Below, in pieces: positions 35,728 to 45,473 of a stretch of DNA of 64,000 bases. The stretch covers positions 1 through 64,000 of the forward strand of contig JACJNX010000018.1 of NCBI GenBank assembly GCA_014695255.1, written 5' to 3'. Within the stretch, counting starts at the first letter, position 1. Each line of letters begins with the position of its first letter. This DNA is from Cyanobacteria bacterium FACHB-63 (GTDB taxonomy: Bacteria > Cyanobacteriota > Cyanobacteriia > Leptolyngbyales > Leptolyngbyaceae). Below the pieces are notes generated by a model. The model was not told the DNA's origin. It saw nothing but the letters and a program-made list of their open reading frames with translations, and did no database searches. A program made the translations under genes and the position numbers.

Positions 35728-38355
35728 CTATTTCTTGAACTTGAGATCATCGAGCAAGGTATACACCACAGGCACGACGAACAAACTGAGTAGCGTTGAA
35801 GTAATCAGTCCGCCCGCGATCGCGACTGCCATCGGAGACCGAAGCTCTGATCCCGCACCCAAACCAATCGCGATCGGAACCATGCCCAAAATTGTTGCGG
35901 CAGTCGTCATCAGAATTGGGCGCAATCGAATCGGAGCCGCTTTGAGAATGGCAGCGTTGCGATCGAGTCCTTCGCGTCTGAGTTGATTGATGTAATCGAC
36001 AATCAGAATTGCGTTTTTGTTGGTTAATCCCAAAAGGAACACAAACCCGATGAGTGAAATCATGCCAAAGTCACTTTGAGTGATCAGTAGCGCTAACATT
36101 GCACCGACCAACGCAAGCGGCAGCGACAGAGCAACGACGATCGGATCAATCAAGCTCTTAAACAACCAAACCAGTACAATCACAATACACAGCGCAGAGA
36201 GTCCCAACGTTTTGCCAAAGCTGCCAAAAATCTCGCGACTACTCGCAGAATCACCCCCCAAATCGAGCGTGACCCCTGCGGGAAGAACAGATTTCGATTC
36301 CGCGACTAATCGCTCCGTCGCTTCTCCCAAAGACGAGTTCTCACCCAGATTTGCGCTGACATACACCACTCGTTGTCCAGCCTGTCGATCGATCTGTTGA
36401 ATTCCGTTCCGATTGCTGCTACCGCTCACAGTCACATCAACAATACCTGAAATCGTTTGCAGACGGTTCTTCAAATCGGTTGCTGCTTTCTCTAACGTGG
36501 CTAAATCATCGCCTTTTAACATTGCCTGAAGCGGTTTCTGGCTACCTGCTTCGACAAAGGGAATGTCTTCTACACTCGTTGAAACGCCGGAAATTTGAGG
36601 CAAGCTCGTTAGCTCCGCTTCACGCAAGCGTGTCCGTAGTTGGTCTTGCAGTGCGGCAGTCGGTGTCGTGTGGTTTTCTTTGAGCTTGACATAGAGTAAC
36701 CCTTTATTCGGTTCTCCTTCACGCGAGCCTACGGTTGTAAACACAGTTGCGACATCAGAGGACTTTCGCACTGTATCTTCTAACTGTTTGGCAACATTCA
36801 GCGAATCTTGGAGCGGATTGATTTGCGGAACCTGTCCACCTGCTGCCACAAGTGCTGCAATTTGCTCCTGAGAGGGAATCTGTGGTAGAGGAGCAGTGTA
36901 TCGCACATTAAATTCACCGCGATCGAGCTTCGGAATAAACCCTTGGGGAATCAACGGAATAATCGCAATTCCTGCGGCAAAACTCGCCAGCGCAATTCCA
37001 ACCACGATCGCTCGATGCCGCAACGACCACTGCAACAATCGTCGATAAGCCTCATTGAAGCGAACCCAAATCATGCTGGTTCGAGTGCGCGGCTGTCCCG
37101 GACGCTTCCGCAGTAAATAAATCGACAATACAGGCGATAACGTCCGCGCCACTAAGAGCGACATAATCATCGCAGCAGAAACCGTAATTCCAAACGGTTT
37201 GAAGAATTGCCCAATCACACCGCCCATCAGACCGATCGGCAAAAAGACCGCAACGGCTGTAAACGTTGCCGCCGTTACCGTTAACCCAATCTCGTTAGTG
37301 GCATGAAGCGCGGCTTGTCTTGGGGTTTCTCCATCTTCAATGTGACGGCTAATATTCTCCACATCGACGATCGCATCATCGACCACGCTTCCAATCACCA
37401 ACGCTAATGCCAACAGCGTAATCGTTTCCAGATTGAATCCGAAAAACGCCATGACAATGAACGTTCCAAGCAATGAGATCGGAATTGCCAACGCCGAGAT
37501 CAGCGTCGCTTTCCAACTGCGGAGAAACGGGAAAATGACGACGATCGATAACACGATCGCTTCGATTAGTGCCTCAATTGTGGAATGCGTTGCTTTCTCA
37601 ATATATTCCGCTTGCGTTGCTGCAAGTGTAATCGTGACGTTTGAAAGATTGTTTCTAAGTTTTGAAATCTCTTGCTCAACTGCATCAACCACTTCAAGTG
37701 TATTTGCGTCTCCGCGTTTGATCACTTGGATGGCGATCGCATCGTTTCCGTTGAATCGCGTCAGTGTTGCTCCCGGCTGAGTGCCACCGCTACCCAACAC
37801 GTTCACCTTTAAAACCCCTGGAATCTTGGTGAGTTGTGGCACGATTTGATCGTTCGTCAGCGTCGCTAAGTCCTGGAGATTACGTGAAGTGCTTTCAACC
37901 GCGTAGCTCACAGCCGCCGATTCATTCAAATTCAGCGCAGTCACCTTGTACTTTGTATCTTTCGGCAAGGTCACTGACTTGAGTGCCGCTTCAACTTCTT
38001 GGCTCGATGTCTCCAAGCTCGTCCCCACAGCAAACGATAAACTCACCGCTGTTTGGTTTGGATAGGTCGAAGACCGAATTTCGGTTAAACCTGAGAGCGA
38101 TCGCAGCCCTTGTTCGATCGGCTGTGTGACCTGCTTTTCTGTCTCGGTCGTCACCGTCAAAGGTGCTTCCGCATTCACAACTACAACCGGAAAAGTAATA
38201 TCCGGAAACAGGGCATACTTCAGCGAACTAAATGCAAACAGCCCAGCCACAGTGATAAACAGCCAAACGCAAATCGTCAGAACAGGTTGGGCGATCGCGA
38301 GACGTGAAATATTGAAACGCTCCCGTGACTTGGGAACCGGAGTGGGCAGATCCAT
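35728..38355 (-). CDS. RND efflux pump, short form
   Basis: This 875-residue protein shows the RND plan: helix 1 (TICVWLFITVAGLFAF), periplasmic porter region, the helix 4 motif VVDDAIVDVENISRHIE with its paired Asp residues, and a second repeat ending in LDDLKFKK. Usual HAE-1 pumps are about 1040 residues; this one lacks roughly 80 residues in each periplasmic half, for example just after GSGGTQPGATLTRF, where the docking segment normally lies. No membrane-fusion or outer-membrane partner is adjacent. It may work without a full tripartite channel. Substrate unknown. Confidence 0.88.
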   Translation of the reverse strand: MDLPTPVPKSRERFNISRLAIAQPVLTICVWLFITVAGLFAFSSLKYALFPDITFPVVVVNAEAPLTVTTETEKQVTQPIEQGLRSLSGLTEIRSSTYPNQTAVSLSFAVGTSLETSSQEVEAALKSVTLPKDTKYKVTALNLNESAAVSYAVESTSRNLQDLATLTNDQIVPQLTKIPGVLKVNVLGSGGTQPGATLTRFNGNDAIAIQVIKRGDANTLEVVDAVEQEISKLRNNLSNVTITLAATQAEYIEKATHSTIEALIEAIVLSIVVIFPFLRSWKATLISALAIPISLLGTFIVMAFFGFNLETITLLALALVIGSVVDDAIVDVENISRHIEDGETPRQAALHATNEIGLTVTAATFTAVAVFLPIGLMGGVIGQFFKPFGITVSAAMIMSLLVARTLSPVLSIYLLRKRPGQPRTRTSMIWVRFNEAYRRLLQWSLRHRAIVVGIALASFAAGIAIIPLIPQGFIPKLDRGEFNVRYTAPLPQIPSQEQIAALVAAGGQVPQINPLQDSLNVAKQLEDTVRKSSDVATVFTTVGSREGEPNKGLLYVKLKENHTTPTAALQDQLRTRLREAELTSLPQISGVSTSVEDIPFVEAGSQKPLQAMLKGDDLATLEKAATDLKNRLQTISGIVDVTVSGSSNRNGIQQIDRQAGQRVVYVSANLGENSSLGEATERLVAESKSVLPAGVTLDLGGDSASSREIFGSFGKTLGLSALCIVIVLVWLFKSLIDPIVVALSLPLALVGAMLALLITQSDFGMISLIGFVFLLGLTNKNAILIVDYINQLRREGLDRNAAILKAAPIRLRPILMTTAATILGMVPIAIGLGAGSELRSPMAVAIAGGLITSTLLSLFVVPVVYTLLDDLKFKK

Positions 38356-38476
38356 AAGAAGTCAAACCTAGAAAACAGTAGGTGAGGGCAAAAAAGCGTG
38401 AGATACGATCGGAAATTTGCGATGATTGAGCGTGTCTCCTTAGAGCGAGATTACTTTATAAAACTTCATTCTTTCA

Positions 38477-39106
38477 ATGGTCTCCGTCATTCTCGTCCCT
38501 CAAGGTGCAGAATATCAAGCCGTGTATCAAGGTGCTCAGGCGAGGATTAATCCACCAGAAGTGATACCCATTCCGGCAGGTAAAGCGGCTGTGTGTCGAA
38601 TTAATCGCACTTTTGATGCCGCTGAAATCCTCGTGATGGGACTGTGCGGCAGTTTATCGCCTCGGTTTGAAGTGGGCACGATCGCGCTGTATCGTGCCTG
38701 TGTAAACGATTCAGGGCAGGTAAAAGAGTGCGATCGCGCTTTAACTCAACGGCTTCAAGCCCAGTTTCAGGTTTCCCCGGTTTTGGGATTCACCAGCGAT
38801 CGCGTGATTTGTTCGGCGATCGAAAAGCGCGATTTAGGCAAAACTTACGGGGCAGAAGTCGTTGATATGGAAGGATTTCCAATTTTGTCTCAATTTTCGG
38901 TGGCGATGCTGCGCGTGGTAAGCGATGATCTTCGAGGTGATTTACCGGATCTAAGCGGTGCGATTGGTGCTGACGGCAAGATTCAAACTGTTTCAATAGC
39001 GAAAGCGATGATCCGAAGACCGATCGCCGCAGGTCGGTTAATTCGAGGATCGCTGATCGCATTGCGAAAATTGCGCCAACTTGCAGCGGAGCTACCTGGC
39101 TCATGA
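38477..39106 (+). CDS. Nucleoside phosphorylase-like protein
   Basis: This 209-residue protein resembles the MTA/SAH nucleosidase and purine phosphorylase fold: MGLCGSLSP in the glycine loop position, and GAEVVDMEGFPILS with the Glu expected to hold the sugar. Cyanobacterial versions are usually labelled only 'phosphorylase'. The stop overlaps the ATG of the phosphate permease gene (ATGA), which suggests coupled expression; a link to phosphate release is possible but inferred. Confidence 0.75.
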   Translation: MVSVILVPQGAEYQAVYQGAQARINPPEVIPIPAGKAAVCRINRTFDAAEILVMGLCGSLSPRFEVGTIALYRACVNDSGQVKECDRALTQRLQAQFQVSPVLGFTSDRVICSAIEKRDLGKTYGAEVVDMEGFPILSQFSVAMLRVVSDDLRGDLPDLSGAIGADGKIQTVSIAKAMIRRPIAAGRLIRGSLIALRKLRQLAAELPGS

Positions 39107-40311
39107 ATGAACTGATACTTGGTTTCTCTAGTGTTCTTGCGTTTTATCTCGCGTGGAATTTGGGTGCAAATGATGTTGCCAATTCGATGGGAACTTCTGT
39201 CGGCTCAAAAGCAATCACACTCAAGCAAGCCTTGATTATTGCTGGAATTTTAGAGTTTACAGGTGCAGTTTTATTCGGCAGCAATGTTTCTCAAACTCTG
39301 ATTACAGGCGTGCTTGACCCCATGCAATTTACGCCGCAGATTTTACTCATCGGCATGATTGCGGTTCTCGTTGCAGCGGGAGTTTGGATGAATGTGGCGA
39401 CGCTGTTTGGCTTTCCGGTGTCGTCGTCTCATGCGACCGTTGGCGCGATCGCCGGAATTGGTTCTCTAGCGTTCGGACTGGATGCAGTCAATTGGAATAC
39501 GATCAAGATCATTTCAGTCACCTGGATCATTACTCCGGTGGTAAGCAGCCTGATTGCAGCAGCATTCTACAGTGTGATCAAGCGGTGGATTCTCGATCAG
39601 CCAAATGCGATCGTACAATTACAAGAATGGATTCCCTGGATCAGTACCATATTGATTGGGATTTTTGGCGTAATTGTGTTTCCAGCGATCGCGCAACCGA
39701 TTCAAAGTTTGATTAATCTACCTATTCAAAATATTGCTTTAGTTCTAAGTGCAATTTCGATTGGTGCTTTATCGATCTCAGCATTACAAAATCTGCAAAC
39801 TGTAGAATCTACGATCGGGAGATTTCAGGTTGTGAGTGCGTGTTTTGTTGCGTTTGCTCACGGCTCGAATGATGTCGGAAATGCGATCGCGCCGTTTGCT
39901 GCGATCGTTTCTGTGCTGGAATCGGGCAGCGTTCCGACAGCCGACTTTCAAATTCCGCTATGGACGCTGGTTTTAGGCGGAGTAGGAATTGTGGCAGGCT
40001 TAGCGGTTTTGGGTAAGCGGGTGATTTTAACGATCGGCGAAGGCATCATTTCACTTAAGCCTAGCGGCGGACTTTGTGCCGAACTCGCGACCGCCACCAC
40101 AATTTTGATCGCGTCTCGGTTTGGTTTACCCGTTTCGACTTCTCATGCGCTGGTTGGCGGTGTAGTCGGCGTGGGACTGGTGCAAGGCTTGAAATCAATT
40201 CAATTTCAAACGATTCGGTCGATCGTTCTCACCTGGCTGATTACAATCCCAGTTTCGGCAATCTTGAGCGGAATTCTGTTTTTGATTTTGCGATCAATCT
40301 TTGTGCATTAA
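39103..40311 (+). CDS. PiT-family phosphate permease
   Basis: This 402-residue protein has two PiT signatures, WNLGANDVANSMGTSVGS near the start and FAHGSNDVGNAIAPFAAI in the middle, with about ten membrane helices and the repeat motif VSSSHA / VSTSHALVG. It would carry inorganic phosphate with a cation. It is translationally coupled to the phosphorylase-like gene. A large palindrome follows. Confidence 0.93.
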   Translation: MNELILGFSSVLAFYLAWNLGANDVANSMGTSVGSKAITLKQALIIAGILEFTGAVLFGSNVSQTLITGVLDPMQFTPQILLIGMIAVLVAAGVWMNVATLFGFPVSSSHATVGAIAGIGSLAFGLDAVNWNTIKIISVTWIITPVVSSLIAAAFYSVIKRWILDQPNAIVQLQEWIPWISTILIGIFGVIVFPAIAQPIQSLINLPIQNIALVLSAISIGALSISALQNLQTVESTIGRFQVVSACFVAFAHGSNDVGNAIAPFAAIVSVLESGSVPTADFQIPLWTLVLGGVGIVAGLAVLGKRVILTIGEGIISLKPSGGLCAELATATTILIASRFGLPVSTSHALVGGVVGVGLVQGLKSIQFQTIRSIVLTWLITIPVSAILSGILFLILRSIFVH

Positions 40312-40363
40312 TTTGATGCCAATTTGAAAAACAAATTTGGCAAATCATCGATTTGTTACATCC

Positions 40364-40403
40364 GTAATTGTAGAGACGCAATTAATCGCGTCTCTACAAT
40401 TAC
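40364..40403. repeat. Perfect 16-bp-arm palindrome between convergent genes
   Basis: GTAATTGTAGAGACGC is followed after eight bases by its exact reverse complement. The GTAGAGACGC...GCGTCTCTAC core is a dispersed repeat common in cyanobacterial genomes. Between two convergent genes it probably serves as a bidirectional terminator. Confidence 0.75.
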
Positions 40404-40412
40404 AAAAAATTT

Positions 40413-41453
40413 CTAAAACGATCGCTTCTGCAACCCCCCCGATCGTCTCAATTCCTTTAAATCTCTCGTACCTGTACAAAACAATACAGTCGTAATCTCC
40501 GCTTTCAAAATATCCACTAATAAATGCAACGCTTCTTCTGACTCGTTCGCCGCCTGCAAAAACGGCAACGCTAAACCCGCCAGATCCGCTCCGAGCGCGA
40601 TCGTTTTGGCGATATCCAATCCGTTTCGCAATCCACCAGAAGCAATCAACGGAATTGTCGGAGAAACCTGTCGAACCTGTGTAATACAATCCGCAGTTGG
40701 AATTCCCCAATCTGCAAACGTCATTCCCAATCGTCGCTGATGTGGATCTTGAGCGCGTCCACTTTCGACTTTTGCCCAAGAAGTCCCACCCGCACCCGCA
40801 ACATCGATCGCAGCCACACCCGCCGCAATCAGCTTCTCTGCCATCGATTTCGAGATGCCATTGCCCACTTCTTTCGCAATCACCGGAACCGGAAGTCGAT
40901 CACAAAGCTGAGCAATCTTATCAATCAGACCCCGAAAATTCGTATCGCCCCGCGTTTGTACCGCTTCTTGCAGTGGATTGAGATGCAAAATCAGCGCATC
41001 AGCTTCGAGTAGGTCAACCGCCCGCAAACATTGCTGAATGCCATAGGTGTAGTTGAGTTGAACCGCACCCAAATTTGCAAACAGCAACGCATCCGGCGCG
41101 ATCGACCTCACCGCAAACGAATCAGAAACACCAGGATTTTCGATCGCCACCCGTTGCGATCCGACTCCCATCGCAAAACGATACTCTTGAGCGATCGCAG
41201 CTAAACGGTAGTTGATTGTTTTCGCCAAGTCTGTTCCGCCGGTCATCGAAGAAATGAGCATCGGAGCGCTGAGGGATTTTCCTAAAAAAGTCGTGGCAAT
41301 CTCAATCTCTGCGCGATCGAGTTCAGGTAGACAGCAATGCTCAAAATGATAGTTCTCAAGTCCCGTTGTCGTTTGTCGAAATTGCACATCATCTTCTAGG
41401 CACACTCTAAGATGATCAGCTTTGCGATTCTGAGTTTCCATCGCTCCATTCAT
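40413..41453 (-). CDS. fni: Type 2 isopentenyl-diphosphate isomerase
   Basis: This 346-residue flavoenzyme interconverts isopentenyl and dimethylallyl diphosphate in isoprenoid synthesis. It has the family blocks [32 protein letters not shown] (substrate), [16 protein letters not shown] and [14 protein letters not shown] (FMN phosphate). Length is typical. Start could be 41453 or 41441; neither has a clear Shine-Dalgarno. Confidence 0.95.
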   Translation of the reverse strand: MNGAMETQNRKADHLRVCLEDDVQFRQTTTGLENYHFEHCCLPELDRAEIEIATTFLGKSLSAPMLISSMTGGTDLAKTINYRLAAIAQEYRFAMGVGSQRVAIENPGVSDSFAVRSIAPDALLFANLGAVQLNYTYGIQQCLRAVDLLEADALILHLNPLQEAVQTRGDTNFRGLIDKIAQLCDRLPVPVIAKEVGNGISKSMAEKLIAAGVAAIDVAGAGGTSWAKVESGRAQDPHQRRLGMTFADWGIPTADCITQVRQVSPTIPLIASGGLRNGLDIAKTIALGADLAGLALPFLQAANESEEALHLLVDILKAEITTVLFCTGTRDLKELRRSGGLQKRSF

Positions 41454-41476
41454 AAATTATTCAACCCAGTATTTCC

Positions 41477-42013
41477 TTATCCTTTCACAAGCTCGACTCC
41501 ATCCCGCCCGTCGATATCTTGCAGATACACCTTAATCATCTCCTCTTTCGCGGTTGGAAGCTGTTTACCAATGTAGTCTGGATGAATCGGCACTTCTCGG
41601 TGTCCGCGATCGATTAACACGGCCAACCGAATCACTTCCGGTCGCCCGTAATCATTCACTGCATCTAAAGCCGCTCGAATCGTTCGCCCTTTATAAATGA
41701 CATCATCGATCAGCACCACGGTTTTCCCTGTCAAATCAAACGAAATCTCAGTTTTAGCAGGAGTGCGAACTCCGATCGTATCAAGATCATCGCGGTAAAA
41801 CGTAATATCGATCGCGCCCAATAAAACCTCAATGTTTTCTAGCGCATTGATTTGATCCGCGATCGTCTTTGCCAGGGGAACTCCCCGCGTATAGATTCCA
41901 AGCAAAACCAACTTTGATAAATCGCCCGATCGTTCAACAATTTGCGATGCAAGGCGATTTACCGTTCGGCGTAACTCTTCAGCAGACAAAATTTCAATTC
42001 TTTCCAGCGGCAT
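41477..42013 (-). CDS. pyrR: PyrR bifunctional regulator / uracil phosphoribosyltransferase
   Basis: From the ATG at 42013 the product is 178 residues, the normal PyrR length; an open extension to 42076 is unlikely. It has the PRPP loop [18 protein letters not shown] and the PyrR-specific [18 protein letters not shown]. In many bacteria it controls pyr mRNA attenuation and has weak uracil phosphoribosyltransferase activity; whether RNA binding survives here is not visible. It lies 23 bases upstream of fni and may be cotranscribed with it. Confidence 0.93.
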   Translation of the reverse strand: MPLERIEILSAEELRRTVNRLASQIVERSGDLSKLVLLGIYTRGVPLAKTIADQINALENIEVLLGAIDITFYRDDLDTIGVRTPAKTEISFDLTGKTVVLIDDVIYKGRTIRAALDAVNDYGRPEVIRLAVLIDRGHREVPIHPDYIGKQLPTAKEEMIKVYLQDIDGRDGVELVKG

Positions 42014-42287
42014 GACGCGATCGTTTCTACAGGGTATAGCGTTAGCGTACAAGGAATTTGATCCACCCTGCGCCAATTCTGTATTTGATCCAGTTTGCTC
42101 AAGGGGTTGATCATACTTCCACTGACCGAGTGAGGATATTTATCAATCCTGCGCTGTTTTTCTTTGACAGAATTGAACGACTGTAAAAGTAAATTAAAAA
42201 AGGTTGCGAAAACCGGAAGAATCCAGCGCGATCCCTATGTTGGCGCTACGTTTAGAGAATCGCTTTAATTGCTTTGCATCGGAAACT

Positions 42288-42599
42288 ATGAATAATATGC
42301 AACGGTATCGCTTAAGTTGTACGCTTTCATTCGGCGATATTTACGGTCAGATCATTGTCTGGCTGATTGTGATTTTCATCTCTCTTGCCACAGCAATGGC
42401 AATGATGGGTGCAAGTCGTCCAGTTTATGCACTTGCCACCGTCGGACTCATTCTTGTTTTATCGCTTCCTTTTTTACTTTTCGCCTTTGTCACCACCCTG
42501 TTAAATCACATCGAAATCACAGAAATCGATTCTGTCAAAGAAGCTCGATCAATGCCAAGCAATTCACCAACCGCTCCACCCCGAACCGCTCAAGCCTAA
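42288..42599 (+). CDS. Two-helix membrane protein of unknown function
   Basis: From the likely ATG at 42288 (MNNMQRYRLSC...) the product is 103 residues with two membrane helices (VWLIVIFISLATAMAMM and LATVGLILVLSLPFLLFAF) and a short polar, Pro/Ser-rich tail. An earlier ATG at 42204 is possible. No family recognised. Codon use looks native, and a cytoplasmic tail of charged residues follows the second helix. Confidence 0.6.
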   Translation: MNNMQRYRLSCTLSFGDIYGQIIVWLIVIFISLATAMAMMGASRPVYALATVGLILVLSLPFLLFAFVTTLLNHIEITEIDSVKEARSMPSNSPTAPPRTAQA

Positions 42600-42765
42600 T
42601 TCACAAAATGGGGAGCCAGGGAAAAATAGCGCAGCCCTGCCGATTTTATCCCCACTCCCTACTCCCTACTTCTTTCCGCTCCCTTTTCACAACTTTGCGC
42701 TATCGTTGAATCTGCTAACTTCTGTCTTAGCCATTCAACGTTGCGAAAAACTGTGAGGTAATCTT

Positions 42766-43680
42766 GTGACCGAACTACGGAAAAATCGTTGGCTGCTGAA
42801 TCTCGTTTTAATTGTGGCAACCGTCGGCTTATTGGGTGTCACGATGTTGCCTTTGATTACCTCTGCATTCAGCAACAATCCCCAAGCGAATAAACCGAGT
42901 CCAAATCCTTCTCAAACGGCGACTCCCCAGAAAGCAGACATCGAAGCACAAGCTAGAGGCTACGAAGAAGTCCTCAAGCGCGAACCCGATAATGCAACAG
43001 CCCTACGCGGACTGGTTGAAGCTCGATTACAGTTAAACGATATTAAAGGAGTCGTTTCTCCACTGGAGAGACTCGCAAAGCTTAATCCGAATATGACCGA
43101 ATATTCCGTTCTACTGGCTCAGGCAAAACAGCAGTTGAACGACCCAGAAGGAGCAGCACAGGCTTATCGATCGATCCTTCAATCTAAACCCGGCGACCTC
43201 AATGCTCTCGCAGGCCTCTCAGATCTCTTAATCAAGCAGCAGCGCCCCGAAGCTGCGATCGGACTCCTACAAGACACCATTAAGCAAGCGCCGACCGCAA
43301 ATAAAACTCAGGCAAACAGCGTCGATAGCACAGCCGTACAAGTTCTACTAGGAAAAGTATTCGCCTCTCAGAAACGCTATGACGATGCTCTTGCGACCTT
43401 TGACGAAGCCGCCAAAACGAACGCCAACGATTTTCAGCCCGTTCTTTATAAAGCGCTGGTTCTGAAAGAGCAAGGCAAGAACGACGAAGCAAAACCTCTA
43501 TTCGATAAAGCAGCTTCCCTTGCACCTGCTCAGTTCAAAGATCAGATTACCCGTCTAAGTACAACTCAACCTGCCCCATCCAACGCAGTGAGTCCAACCA
43601 CTCCTCCCGCCGGAGTGACCCCAGCCAGCCCTGCTCCACAGACTCAATCTGCTCCAGCAAGTCCTGCTCCAAAAAACTAA
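42766..43680 (+). CDS. Membrane-anchored TPR protein
   Basis: This 304-residue protein begins with GTG, has one N-terminal membrane helix (LNLVLIVATVGLLGVTMLP), then about six tetratricopeptide repeats (for example DPEGAAQAYRSILQSKPGDLNALAGL) from residue 60 to 260, and a Pro/Ala/Ser-rich tail. TPR domains mediate protein assembly; the anchored form with a proline tail is common in cyanobacteria near thylakoid or envelope complexes. No partner is adjacent. A strong terminator follows. Confidence 0.85.
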   Translation: MTELRKNRWLLNLVLIVATVGLLGVTMLPLITSAFSNNPQANKPSPNPSQTATPQKADIEAQARGYEEVLKREPDNATALRGLVEARLQLNDIKGVVSPLERLAKLNPNMTEYSVLLAQAKQQLNDPEGAAQAYRSILQSKPGDLNALAGLSDLLIKQQRPEAAIGLLQDTIKQAPTANKTQANSVDSTAVQVLLGKVFASQKRYDDALATFDEAAKTNANDFQPVLYKALVLKEQGKNDEAKPLFDKAASLAPAQFKDQITRLSTTQPAPSNAVSPTTPPAGVTPASPAPQTQSAPASPAPKN

Positions 43681-43696
43681 TCTCATCACATCCCGC

Positions 43697-43735
43697 GAAA
43701 AAGCCAGGAGATTTCTCTAAATTCTGGCTTTTTCG
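43697..43735 (+). terminator. Terminator after the TPR gene
   Basis: GAAAAAGCCAG pairs with CTGGCTTTTTC around a 16-base loop, with the T-run inside the descending arm. It is palindromic enough to work in both directions. Confidence 0.75.
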
Positions 43736-44215
43736 CATTTTTGAATAAATAAGCGTAACAAAGTTAAAGATCCTCATCTCCTAGCCTCTTTTCTTCTCAA
43801 TGAACAAGAGAAAACGGTTTTAGGCTCCTCCTCCACAGCAGAAACTTGGGGTAAGGGTGGAGCGGCAGTCTTAAATTTAAATAGGCCGCTTGACTTATTA
43901 AAAATTCTGAACACTAAAAATTCTGCAGTGCCTGATCGGCGCTCCAAACGGATCATCTAGGACTACATAAGCTAGATTCTCTCTAGGCGTATGAGAATTA
44001 AGCAATGGTTTCTATCAACTTTGCTATAAAAGCATCAAGCTTCAGTGACAAAATCAGCTGTTTCATCCGACTTTGGATAGATACTGGATTCTAATTAAAA
44101 TATTTAATACTTTTGCTTGCTTCACGGCGCATTAAAAAATTGTATAGAACGGAGATGCTCAAACTTTCCTTCAGAGTTATATTTCCGCCACAACTTACTT
44201 TCTACTGCCTGATCC
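43736..44215. other. Intergenic region, no gene seen
   Basis: About 480 bp between the TPR terminator and trmL. AT-rich with only short, unsupported frames. It should contain the trmL promoter. Confidence 0.5.
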
Positions 44216-44677
44216 ATGCCAAAAGTTGTTCTCGTTCATCCTCAAATTCCTCCAAACACAGGAAATATCGCTCGCACTTGTGCTGCAACTCAAACCGATC
44301 TGCATCTTGTAGCGCCCCTTGGCTTTGAAATCAGCGATCGCTATCTTAAACGCGCTGGACTCGACTACTGGCAATATGTCTCGCTGACTGTCCACCCCTC
44401 GATCGCAGACTTCCAAGCCTACTGGCAAACTCAAGGCGGGCGCTGGATTGGCTTTAGCGCCAAAGCAACTCAGAACTATACCCAAATCGAGTATCGCGAC
44501 GATGATTGGCTCCTGTTTGGCAGTGAAACCGATGGGCTTCCTGACGACGTGATGCAAATCTGCCCGATCCTCGCTTATATTCCCATCAGCCAACCGGGTG
44601 TTCGTGGCTTCAACCTCTCCGTCAGTGCTGCAATTGGGCTATTTGAAGCTCGCCGCCAACTGGGATATTTAACCTAA
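44216..44677 (+). CDS. trmL: tRNA (cytidine/uridine-2'-O-)-methyltransferase TrmL
   Basis: This 153-residue SPOUT methyltransferase has VLVHPQIPPNTGNIARTCAA at the start, LLFGSETDGLP in the middle, and IPISQPGVRGFNLSVSAAIG in the trefoil knot that binds S-adenosylmethionine. Length is typical of TrmL, which modifies the wobble base of tRNA-Leu. A strong HIP1-containing terminator follows. Confidence 0.95.
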   Translation: MPKVVLVHPQIPPNTGNIARTCAATQTDLHLVAPLGFEISDRYLKRAGLDYWQYVSLTVHPSIADFQAYWQTQGGRWIGFSAKATQNYTQIEYRDDDWLLFGSETDGLPDDVMQICPILAYIPISQPGVRGFNLSVSAAIGLFEARRQLGYLT

Positions 44678-44698
44678 ATATCTATATATTGATATGTC

Positions 44699-44727
44699 GA
44701 AAAAAGCCGCGATCGCGGCTTTTTTTT
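44699..44727 (+). terminator. trmL terminator built on a HIP1 palindrome
   Basis: AAAAAAGCCGCGATCGCGGC followed by eight T. The stem contains GCGATCGC and the site reads as a terminator in both directions. Confidence 0.85.
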
Positions 44728-45473
44728 GCGATCGTTTATCAATTAGATAATGATTTCAAGCTAAGTACGATACAAGTTTATGCAGATAAATTAGTTATCT
44801 CGATCACCAAATACCCGTTTTTAGATAAGAAATTTATATGATAAAAGTCATACTTCGCCCACGTAATTTTGTCATTTTCCTATCACATAGATTTAACAAT
44901 CACAAGGCGATAAGTCGCTCAGAGACAGCGATAGCGCGAAATTTTAGCGATTCTAATCATCAAGCTAAAAAAATCAAATCTAAGATGTTTACATGAAATT
45001 ACGGTTGAGCAATGGTATGGTTTACATTAATTTCTTGTCATCAGATACGAACAAGAGATACTTGACTAAAATCTTGAATTTGTTCTAAAAGATTTCAGTC
45101 AGATCATTCCGTGCAAGATTACCCAGACAACTTCGTTAAGATGCTGATCAACCGGTTAAACTCCACTCCAAATCCCCTGAAATTTCGGATTTCTCAAAAT
45201 CCGTTTCAGGCATATGGAGCTTGGAATTTAGCCCAACAGCCCGATCATGACGAGTTGACAGTTGCTCAAATAATCTGCTATCGATTTTCCTCGGATAGAC
45301 AAATCATCACTGAGCAAAACAGGTTTTCCAAAAATCATGAATTAGGGTACTCTTGCTTGGGGATCATCACTGAACGTTTGTTAAATCGCCCGAACATAAC
45401 TCAATCGAGTGACTGGCACCAAGTTTCGGACTCGATGACAGTTAAATGCTGCACACTTTAGGAGGTCGTTTTT
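44728..45473. other. Long region upstream of the M23 peptidase gene
   Basis: About 745 bp, AT-rich in the first half. An open frame at 45111-45461 is probably not coding. A near-repeat ATCATCACTGA occurs at 45303 and 45363. The length suggests a long regulated 5' leader. I looked for a c-di-AMP (ydaO) riboswitch, often found before such genes, and did not see its conserved core. Confidence 0.4.

Noticed and set aside
44728-45473. c-di-AMP riboswitch before the M23 gene, and the 116-codon frame at 45111
   Set aside because: The conserved riboswitch core was not found. The frame has no ribosome binding site or family and lies in a likely 5' leader.
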